Origin: an uncultured Thalassospira sp.
Lineage (GTDB): Bacteria > Pseudomonadota > Alphaproteobacteria > Rhodospirillales_A > Thalassospiraceae
DNA: 10,294 nucleotides
Assembly (NCBI GenBank): GCA_946885765.1
Contig: CAMPHD010000086.1
Coordinates: 1-10,294, forward strand
Direction: 5' to 3'
Shown here piece after piece: positions 1 to 9,012 of the stretch (position 1 is the first letter of the stretch; each line of letters starts with the position of its first letter). Under the pieces are notes generated by a model. That model saw only the letters and a program-made list of their open reading frames with translations. It had not been told where the DNA came from and searched no databases. Made by a program: the position numbers and the translations under genes.

Positions 1-217
1 GATCTTTTTCCATCTTGTCATAGAGGCGGTTGAGGTGGCGTTGCTGGTTGGCAGACCGGTTGATTGTTTCACTTCGCAGGATCGGGGCATCAAGGCGACT
101 GGGGCCTTCGTCCTCGGCGTTGGCGGAGGGCACGATTTCACGGCGCACAAAAGGGGCAAGAATGGCAATCGCCAGACATGCTGAAATAACCAGTGAAATG
201 TACGCCTGCCTCTTCAC
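1..217 (-). CDS. N-terminal part of an exported or membrane-anchored protein, cut by the left edge
   Basis: Reading down the minus strand from a GTG at 217-215 gives 72 codons open to the window edge. The start is basic (MKRQ), followed by a hydrophobic stretch at about residues 5-24 (AYISLVISACLAIAILAPFV), then RRE and a possible signal-peptidase site after residue 34 (PSANA before EDEG). After that the protein is polar (LDAPILRSETINRSANQQRH). This fits a Sec signal peptide or an N-terminal anchor on a periplasmic protein. Codon use matches the other genes. An AGGCGA about 12 bases upstream is only a fair ribosome binding site, but no better in-frame start exists before the TAA at 310-308. 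The end (QQRHLNRLYDKMEKD) loosely recalls the start of secreted alphaproteobacterial TPR proteins; that is a guess, and the function is unknown. The opposite-strand frame at 30-296 was judged a shadow. Confidence 0.7.
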   Translation of the reverse strand, partial: MKRQAYISLVISACLAIAILAPFVRREIVPSANAEDEGPSRLDAPILRSETINRSANQQRHLNRLYDKMEKD

Positions 218-314
218 GGTGAATCCGGGTCGCCTGTTTCGATTCCTAGGGGAGCAACATATATTGTGCCGGGGAAAAATGGGGGCAATGTGGTGAAAGG
301 CAGGCAATTATGTC

Positions 315-348
315 GCAATGCCGCATTCGTCATTGCAAGAGCGGCATT
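315..348. repeat. Nested, mutually exclusive inverted repeats
   Basis: AATGCCGC at 317-324 is perfectly complementary to GCGGCATT at 341-348 (8-base arms, 16-base loop). GCAATG at 315-320 is perfectly complementary to CATTGC at 331-336 (6-base arms, 10-base loop). Positions 317-320 belong to both, so only one hairpin can form at a time in a transcript. The element lies about 100 bases upstream of the minus-strand gene at 217 and about 45 bases before the candidate tRNA promoter on the plus strand. It could be an RNA switch in the minus gene's leader, a protein-binding site, or chance. Confidence 0.45.
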
Positions 349-391
349 CAACGTCGGCTTTTGCGGATTGATAAAATCAGACATTCCGGTA

Positions 392-420
392 TTGCGCCGA
401 TTTTAAAGCCGCGCTAGAAC
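392..420 (+). promoter_or_regulatory. Candidate sigma-70 promoter for tRNA-Leu
   Basis: TTGCGC at 392-397 and TAGAAC at 415-420 are separated by 17 bases, the optimal spacing. They match TTGACA at 3 of 6 and TATAAT at 4 of 6 positions. Transcription would start near 427, giving a pre-tRNA leader of about 34 bases before the tRNA at 461. This is weak by sequence but well placed. Confidence 0.35.
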
Positions 421-431
421 CCTGATCTGCC

Positions 432-447
432 GGTCGGAAACCCGACC
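432..447 (+). other. Hairpin in the tRNA-Leu 5' leader
   Basis: GGTCGG (432-437) and CCGACC (442-447) form a perfect 6-bp stem with an AAAC loop, ending 13 bases before the mature tRNA. If transcription starts near 427, this sits at the 5' end of the precursor that RNase P removes. A role in precursor stability or processing is inference only. Confidence 0.45.
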
Positions 448-460
448 TTCCAAGCGCTTT

Positions 461-549
461 GCGGGCGTGGCGAAATTGGTATACGCAGCGGACTTAAAAT
501 CCGCCGGTCCTTAAAGACCTTGCCGGTTCAAGTCCGGCCGCCCGCACCA
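461..549 (+). tRNA. tRNA-Leu (anticodon UAA), CCA encoded
   Basis: A complete class II tRNA cloverleaf. The acceptor stem GCGGGCG (461-467) pairs fully with CGCCCGC (539-545), followed by discriminator A546 and genomic CCA (547-549). The anticodon stem GCGGA (488-492) pairs with TCCGC (500-504) around the 7-base loop CTTAAAA, which places anticodon TAA at 495-497, so it reads UUA/UUG leucine codons. The long variable arm expected of tRNA-Leu is present: GGTC (506-509) pairs with GACC (516-519). The T arm is GCCGG / TTCAAGT / CCGGC at 522-538. No clear intrinsic terminator follows. The 3' end of a tRNA gene is a common integration site, but I see no second copy of it and no integrase in the window. 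Confidence 0.97.
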
Positions 550-987
550 TTTCCATTCGATTGTCAGATTGTACCCTTTGATCGGGGTAAGCGCGCCATC
601 AAATAACCTGCTTTGCAAACTAGTTATCAGGAACAAACGTAACATGCGTGCGTTTGACCGGGGCCAATATCCCTTTGCGACAGGAGCGTATAATGATCCA
701 TCTTTTTGTATTCGGCGTGATTGCCATCAGTGCGTTGGTCGTTGCCTGAGACAGTAAATATATGCGTTCCGGGCCGCTGCGGCGGTTCGGGAAACGCGTG
801 TTTTACCGAGCCAAGATATTCCCGCCTTTCTGACGACTGCCGGTATCTGTCTTTCCTGCAATCTTTTGCGGGACATAAAGTGCTGGGTGATCGTTCTCAC
901 AAGCGTTCCGGGATTTACCGGATATAAATCAGAAACGCTTATGACCAATGGCATGGCCCGAAAACGGGCAGCTTTCGGAGTGGTTGG
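550..987. other. Gene-poor stretch after tRNA-Leu with several hairpins
   Basis: No convincing gene of ordinary size was found on either strand; the frames at 569-757, 721-927 and 727-954 give low-complexity or Arg/Cys-rich products with no recognisable domain. What is visible: the micro-ORF at 693-749; an imperfect hairpin at 764-797 (GCGTT..AACGC outer stem, GCCGC..GGCGG inner part); a hairpin at 901-940 with AAGCGTT (901-907) pairing AACGCTT (934-940) around a CCGG/CCGG inner stem; and GCCCG-AAAA-CGGGC at 956-969, just before the ribosome binding site of the next gene. A TATAAA at 923-928 could be a -10 element for that gene, but no good -35 is paired with it. The frame containing 941-991 is open from 758, and its TGA overlaps the GTG start at 988 as GTGA. 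It may be a long leader, a small-RNA locus or a decayed gene; I cannot tell which. Confidence 0.5.
693..749 (+). CDS. Possible 18-residue hydrophobic micro-protein
   Basis: ATG at 693 is preceded by AGGAG at 682-686 with a 6-base gap, among the better ribosome binding sites in the window. The product would be MIHLFVFGVIAISALVVA, almost wholly hydrophobic, long enough for about one membrane span, ending at TGA 747-749. It resembles tiny single-span membrane peptides or a truncated signal sequence, and an imperfect hairpin follows 14 bases after the stop. Against it: the ATG overlaps a perfect TATAAT (689-694) that could instead be a promoter -10, and an 18-codon frame arises easily by chance. 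No family is recognised. Confidence 0.3.
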   Translation: MIHLFVFGVIAISALVVA

Positions 988-1380
988 GTGAACGATATCG
1001 ACAGTGAAGACGAAGGCCCACGCAAGAAAGAGCGGTTCGGCAAATATGTTGTGCCCGAGGAACGTGCGGCCAATATCGTCAAGCAGCTTGACGAGTTCCT
1101 GCGCAAGGGCCCGCGCAAGGGGCTTAAATATTCGCGCTGGCAGCAGATCGCCTGGTACGAGATTGTTGACGAGCTCAAACGTGCCGAAGCCGCCCAGAAG
1201 AATCAGGACAGTCTTACGAAATCGGCGTTTCTGGCACTTGCGGTCGGGTTCGGCACCATCGGGTTCTGGGGCCTCGTTGTATTGCTGGGGCAGAATTTCG
1301 GCATGATCGGTGGTGTCCTGATCGTGATTGCCGGGCTGGTTGTCTGGCGTGCCCTAGCCAAGGCAAAATGGTTCAGCTAG
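988..1380 (+). CDS. Small two-helix membrane protein, function unknown
   Basis: A 130-residue product. The start is GTG at 988, with CGGAG at 976-980 seven bases upstream. Residues 1-75 are highly charged and cytosolic in character (SEDEGPRKKERFGKY at the start, KRAEAAQKNQD near 64-74), with a likely helical section around 26-40. Residues about 79-101 (FLALAVGFGTIGFWGLVVLL) and 103-123 (GMIGGVLIVIAGLVVWRALA) look like two membrane helices joined by a very short turn, so the N and C termini should lie on the same side. The C-terminal KAKWFS is basic, suggesting both ends are cytoplasmic. There is no signal peptide and no catalytic motif. The DUF3572 gene follows after 46 bases on the same strand, so the two may be co-transcribed. 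I do not recognise the family. Confidence 0.8.
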   Translation: MNDIDSEDEGPRKKERFGKYVVPEERAANIVKQLDEFLRKGPRKGLKYSRWQQIAWYEIVDELKRAEAAQKNQDSLTKSAFLALAVGFGTIGFWGLVVLLGQNFGMIGGVLIVIAGLVVWRALAKAKWFS

Positions 1381-1426
1381 CCGTGCCGGTCAATAGACAG
1401 GCGCGGCGGTAAAGGACGGATGGACG

Positions 1427-1702
1427 ATGAACAAGGAAGCTGCTGAAACTCTTGCCATTCGGGCAATCGCCCACATTGCGGGCGATGACGAGTTGCTTGA
1501 GGGGCTTTTTGCGCAGACCGGTATGGGGCTTGATGACCTGAAGGCCGGTATCACCAGCAATGAAGTCCAGCTCGGTGCGATTGACTTTTTAATGTCGCAC
1601 GAGCCGTTCCTGATGCGTTTTGTCGAAGATAGCGGCTATGCGCCGGAAGATCCGGCACGCGCGCAAGTCATCCTTTCCGGCGGGCCGGTCTGGCAGGATT
1701 AA
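1427..1702 (+). CDS. DUF3572-type small protein
   Basis: A 91-residue, acidic, probably all-helical soluble protein. The pattern AETLAIRAIAHIAGDDELL, then LFAQTGMGLDDL, then AIDFLMSHEPFLMRF and a C-terminal ARAQVILSGGPVW matches what I recall of the DUF3572 family, short proteins of about 90 residues found mainly in Alphaproteobacteria; the role is unknown. ATG at 1427 is preferred, with AAAGGA at 1411-1416 ten bases upstream; the ATG at 1420 is in another frame. There is no signal peptide or membrane segment. It is likely in one transcript with the membrane protein gene before it. It ends only 22 bases from the stop codon of the convergent uppP, and I see no clear hairpin terminator between the two. 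Confidence 0.85.
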   Translation: MNKEAAETLAIRAIAHIAGDDELLEGLFAQTGMGLDDLKAGITSNEVQLGAIDFLMSHEPFLMRFVEDSGYAPEDPARAQVILSGGPVWQD

Positions 1703-1724
1703 AAAACATTCGGGATTACCTGCT

Positions 1725-2555
1725 TTAGCCGAAGAACGGAATCGGGCCGCCGCCATAGCCATAAATCCACACCAGCAAACCGCCGCCCAGGAGAATGCGG
1801 TAAATCGCAAACGGCGTGAAGGTTGACCGTTTAAGCCAGTTCATCAGCATGGCAATGGCGATCAAAGCGGTGATGAAGGACAGGCCCACAGCCAACAGCA
1901 CATCTATGGTCAATGCCATGTCACCCGATTGTTGCAGATCGATACCGGCCAGAAGGCCAGCGCCCAGAATGACCGGGATCGACAGCAGCATCGAAAACTG
2001 TGCGGCATCGGCGCGTTCATAGCCCATCAGGCGTGCCGCCGTCATGGTGATGCCCGAACGGCTGGTGCCGGGAACAAGAGCGATGACCTGTGCGAGGCCG
2101 ATGAACAACGCCCCGCCCCAGCGCATATGTTCAAGCCGGTTGATCGTCATGCCGATCTTGTCGGCAATCCAAAGGACAATGCCAAAGACAAGCGTGGTCC
2201 AGGCAATGATTTCGACCGAACGCAGTTGTTCCTCGATGCCCGAGACTTTGAAATAGAAACCGACCGCGACCACCGGGATGGTGGCGAGGATGATGTGCAG
2301 GGCGAGTCGGGCACCGGGATTGATGCGCCCGGACAAAAGAACAAAGAATCCGCCGATCATCGCGAAAACATCGCGCCAGAAATAGATCAGTACGGCAGCC
2401 AGTGTGCCGACATGGACGGCAACATCTACCAACAAACCCTGATCTGCAGCACCTGTCAGGGCGGGGGTCAGGATCAGATGACCCGATGAACTGATGGGGA
2501 GGAATTCCGTGATCCCCTGGATGATCGCCAGAAGAATTATATGTTGTAACGTCAC
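1725..2555 (-). CDS. uppP: Undecaprenyl-diphosphatase (UppP/BacA)
   Basis: An integral membrane enzyme that removes one phosphate from undecaprenyl diphosphate, recycling the lipid carrier for peptidoglycan and other wall polymers; in this family higher dosage gives bacitracin resistance. From the GTG at 2555 it is 276 residues, normal for the family. Both signature motifs are present: QGITEFLPISSSGH at 13-26, with the conserved Glu (E17) and the Ser/His cluster, and PGTSRSG at 162-168, with the essential Arg (R166). The rest is a series of hydrophobic helices, and the C terminus is Gly-rich (YGYGGGPIPFFG). Start choice: a TTG at 2582 would add nine residues, but its GGGGAG lies only 3 bases away and the likely promoter starts transcription near 2587. 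The GTG has GAGG 5 bases upstream and gives the usual N terminus (MTLQHIILLAIIQG). It is transcribed alone, divergent from gltD and convergent with the DUF3572 gene. Confidence 0.96.
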   Translation of the reverse strand: MTLQHIILLAIIQGITEFLPISSSGHLILTPALTGAADQGLLVDVAVHVGTLAAVLIYFWRDVFAMIGGFFVLLSGRINPGARLALHIILATIPVVAVGFYFKVSGIEEQLRSVEIIAWTTLVFGIVLWIADKIGMTINRLEHMRWGGALFIGLAQVIALVPGTSRSGITMTAARLMGYERADAAQFSMLLSIPVILGAGLLAGIDLQQSGDMALTIDVLLAVGLSFITALIAIAMLMNWLKRSTFTPFAIYRILLGGGLLVWIYGYGGGPIPFFG

Positions 2556-2592
2556 CCCGGCCTCGATCGCTGTTATCGGCAAAAACTCCCCG

Positions 2593-2621
2593 CTTATAGC
2601 AGGTTAGCGCAAACAGGCGAA
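2593..2621 (-). promoter_or_regulatory. Candidate extended -10 promoter of uppP
   Basis: On the minus strand, TTCGCC (2621-2616), 17 bases, then TATAAG (2598-2593) preceded by TGC, which is the TGn of an extended -10. The -10 matches TATAAT at 5 of 6 positions; the -35 is weak, as is usual for extended -10 promoters. Transcription would start near 2587, giving a leader of about 31 bases to the GTG at 2555. Confidence 0.5.
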
Positions 2622-2630
2622 ATGCATTAA

Positions 2631-2649
2631 TAGTACCGAAATGGTACTA
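2631..2649. promoter_or_regulatory. Perfect 7-5-7 palindrome, candidate operator
   Basis: TAGTACC (2631-2637), GAAAT, GGTACTA (2643-2649) is a perfect inverted repeat of 19 bases, the usual size for a dimeric helix-turn-helix regulator. It lies in the divergent region just upstream of the candidate uppP -35, centred about 53 bases before the predicted uppP start and about 84 bases before the possible gltD start. I do not recognise the regulator. With only 5 bases in the loop it could also fold as RNA, but it is upstream of both predicted transcripts, so a DNA site is likelier. Confidence 0.5.
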
Positions 2650-2711
2650 ATGAAACTTTCTTTCAGCGCTTTGAAACCCGAAATTCCCGATGCCCTGATT
2701 TTATTTGGGGA

Positions 2712-2717
2712 TATAAT
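2712..2717 (+). promoter_or_regulatory. Candidate -10 element of the gltDB promoter
   Basis: A perfect TATAAT lies 103 bases before the gltD ATG, but positions 16-18 bases upstream of it (around 2688-2695) show no -35-like hexamer, which would suggest an activator-dependent promoter if it is real. Transcription would start near 2724 with a leader of about 97 bases. Another possibility is TTGACC at 2729-2734 with a poor -10 (TGGATT, 2752-2757). No good sigma-54 -24/-12 pair was found. Confidence 0.35.
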
Positions 2718-2734
2718 GGTCAGCAATATTGACC
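2718..2734. promoter_or_regulatory. Inverted repeat over the predicted gltDB start, candidate operator
   Basis: GGTCA (2718-2722) and TGACC (2730-2734) are 5-base inverted arms around an AT-rich centre that contains the palindrome CAATATTG (2724-2731). It immediately follows the candidate TATAAT, so a bound protein would cover the start site. The centre (CAGCAATATT) loosely resembles the AT-rich Lrp site; Lrp is a known regulator of gltBD in Escherichia coli, but the match is only partial and the assignment is speculative. Confidence 0.3.
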
Positions 2735-2820
2735 TATTGTGTATTTTGTGCTGGATTCTTGCAAAACCGGCGCGTATATAAAAGCCAACCCGCAACATAA
2801 AACCCTTTTAGAGGGCAACT

Positions 2821-4251
2821 ATGACAGAAAAGATGCTGAAGTTTGTTCATCTTGAACAAAAATATCCGCACAAGAGAGAAGCATCCGAGCGTCGCACGGA
2901 CTTCGATGAGATTTACGAAGGTTTCGAGACAGAGGCTGCGGCTGATCAGTCTGCGCGCTGCTCGCAATGTGGTGTGCCGTTCTGTCAGGCCCATTGTCCT
3001 TTGTACAATAATATCCCGGACTGGCTGCGCCTGACGACCGAAGGTCGCATGGAAGAAGCCTATGCCATTTCGGCGGCAACCAACAATATGCCCGAAGTGA
3101 CGGGCCGTATCTGCCCGCAGGACCGCCTGTGCGAAGGCAATTGCGTGATCGAACAGTCAACGCACGGTGCCGTCACGATTGGTTCGGTCGAGAAATACAT
3201 TACCGATACCGCCTTTGCGAATGGCTGGGTCAAGGCACCCAAACCGACGCAGGAAAACGGCATGTCGGTCGGGATCATCGGTGGTGGTCCGGGTGGTATG
3301 GCGGCGGCCGAGCAGCTGCGCCTTAAAGGGTATGAAGTCCATATCTATGACCGCTATGACCGCATGGGCGGGCTTCTGGTTTATGGTATTCCGGGCTTCA
3401 AGCTTGAAAAACATATCGTTGAACGCCGGGTCAAGCTGCTTGAAGAAGGCGGTGTCGTCATGCACACCGAATTCGAGGTTGGCCGTGACGCGACGCTTGA
3501 TGAACTGCGCCGCAAACATGACAGCGTTCTGATCGCTACGGGTGTTTACAAGTCCCGCGATCTGAAGCTGCCGGGTGTTGGTCTTGGCAATATCTATCCG
3601 GCCCTTGAGTATCTGACCACGTCGAACCGCATCGGTCTTGGCGATACGGTTGCAGCCTATGACGATGGCACGCTGAACGCCAAAGACAAAAACGTCGTCG
3701 TTATTGGTGGTGGCGATACGGCAATGGACTGTGTCCGTACCGCAATTCGCCAAGGTGCGAAGTCGGTCAAATGTCTTTATCGCCGTGACCGCGCGAACAT
3801 GCCGGGTTCACAGCGCGAAGTGGCCAATGCCGAGGAAGAAGGCGTTGAATTTGTCTGGCTGACCAACCCGGAAGCCTTTGTTGGCGACGACAAGGTTACC
3901 GGTGTGCGTGCGGTCAAGATGCGCCTTGGCGCACCGGATGCCGGTGGCCGCCAGAGCCCGGAACTGATCGAAGGTTCGAACTACACCATGGATGCCGACA
4001 TGGTCATCCTGGCACTTGGTTTCGAGCCGGAAGACCTGCCGACCCTGTTTGAGGCACCGGAACTGGGTGTGTCGCGCTGGGGCACGGTTAAAATCGATTT
4101 CCGCTCGATGATGACCAATCTGGATGGCGTTTTTGCCGCCGGTGATATTGCGCGCGGTGCGTCGCTGGTGGTTTGGGCCATCCGTGACGGTCGCGATGCG
4201 GCTGACCGGATCGATGAATATCTGCTGGCGCGCAAAGAAGCTGCTGCTTAA
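2821..4251 (+). CDS. gltD: Glutamate synthase [NADPH] small (beta) subunit
   Basis: The electron-input subunit of cytosolic NADPH-GOGAT: it oxidises NADPH on FAD and passes electrons through Fe-S centres to FMN in GltB. At 476 residues it is close to the family length. In order: an N-terminal Fe-S domain with CSQCGVPFCQAHC (C47, C50, C55, C59) and RICPQDRLCEGNC (C98, C104, C108); an FAD-binding Rossmann motif at about 151-160 (GIIGGGPGGM); DRMGGLLVYGIPGFKL at about 180-195; the NADPH-binding VVIGGGDTAMDC at about 293-304; and the C-terminal flavin motif GVFAAGDIARGASLVVWAI at about 436-454. ATG 2821 has GAGGG at 2811-2815 six bases upstream. gltB follows after 28 bases, so the pair is an operon with the order reversed from E. 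coli gltBD. Position 94 is Thr, where I recall Cys in the Azospirillum protein. Confidence 0.98.
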   Translation: MTEKMLKFVHLEQKYPHKREASERRTDFDEIYEGFETEAAADQSARCSQCGVPFCQAHCPLYNNIPDWLRLTTEGRMEEAYAISAATNNMPEVTGRICPQDRLCEGNCVIEQSTHGAVTIGSVEKYITDTAFANGWVKAPKPTQENGMSVGIIGGGPGGMAAAEQLRLKGYEVHIYDRYDRMGGLLVYGIPGFKLEKHIVERRVKLLEEGGVVMHTEFEVGRDATLDELRRKHDSVLIATGVYKSRDLKLPGVGLGNIYPALEYLTTSNRIGLGDTVAAYDDGTLNAKDKNVVVIGGGDTAMDCVRTAIRQGAKSVKCLYRRDRANMPGSQREVANAEEEGVEFVWLTNPEAFVGDDKVTGVRAVKMRLGAPDAGGRQSPELIEGSNYTMDADMVILALGFEPEDLPTLFEAPELGVSRWGTVKIDFRSMMTNLDGVFAAGDIARGASLVVWAIRDGRDAADRIDEYLLARKEAAA

Positions 4252-4279
4252 GCCCGCTGCCGCATTAGGAGAGAGAGTT

Positions 4280-8830
<4,551 letters not shown>

Positions 8831-8887
8831 ACCCTTTTTCACGCTTTTGCGCAAGCTCCCTTGTCCACACACCCGGACAAACAAACT

Positions 8888-8919
8888 GGCCCCGTACTTT
8901 GTACGGGGCTTCTTTTTTT
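8888..8919 (+). terminator. Strong intrinsic terminator of gltDB
   Basis: GCCCCGTAC (8889-8897) pairs perfectly with GTACGGGGC (8901-8909) around a TTT loop, extended by a G-T pair (8888/8910). It is followed by TTC and seven T residues (8913-8919). It lies 58 bases after the gltB stop and 93 bases before pncB, so it should separate the two transcription units. Confidence 0.93.
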
Positions 8920-8963
8920 GCCAGCCGGGGATGTTTGCGGGGTGGCGCTTTCGCCGGGGGCCA

Positions 8964-8979
8964 TTGATACTTATGTCAA
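8964..8979. promoter_or_regulatory. Imperfect inverted repeat upstream of pncB, candidate operator
   Basis: TTGATA (8964-8969), CTTA, TGTCAA (8974-8979): 6-base arms with one mismatch, ending 33 bases before the pncB ATG. GATACT at 8966-8971 could also serve as a -10, but no matching -35 was found, so no firm promoter call is made. NAD salvage genes in Alphaproteobacteria can be under repressors such as NadQ or NrtR; I cannot match this site to either from memory. A small GGCG-CTTT-CGCC hairpin lies just upstream at 8944-8955. Confidence 0.3.
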
Positions 8980-9012
8980 AGCGAACATCCCAGCCAATCT
9001 GACAGGTGGTTC

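Noticed and set aside
30..296. 88-codon plus-strand frame at the left end
   Set aside because: Arg/Cys/Trp-rich product with no domain; the minus strand over 1-217 carries a signal-peptide-like coding frame with normal codon use.
461..549. tRNA-Leu as attachment site of an integrated element
   Set aside because: No duplicate of the tRNA 3' end and no integrase or other mobile gene is visible in the window.
572..587. ACCC..GGGGT hairpin as a tRNA-Leu terminator
   Set aside because: The stem is only about 4-5 bp and no T-tract follows.
1700..1726. T/A-rich sequence between DUF3572 and uppP as a bidirectional terminator
   Set aside because: There is a run of A residues, but no stem of useful length beside it.
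1929..2489. 186-codon plus-strand frame inside uppP
   Set aside because: Shadow of uppP; the product is a polar Asp/Arg/Gln mixture with no domain, while the minus strand has clear UppP motifs.
2556..2582. TTG start that would add nine residues to UppP
   Set aside because: The ribosome binding site is only 3 bases away and partly upstream of the predicted transcript start; GTG 2555 gives the usual family N terminus.
2748..2763. Possible sigma-54 promoter before gltD
   Set aside because: The -12 part (TTGCA) is present, but the -24 element lacks the invariant GG at the required spacing.
4124..4279. Upstream in-frame extension of gltB
   Set aside because: It overlaps the gltD coding sequence in another frame; ATG 4280 has a strong ribosome binding site and gives the expected propeptide before C38.
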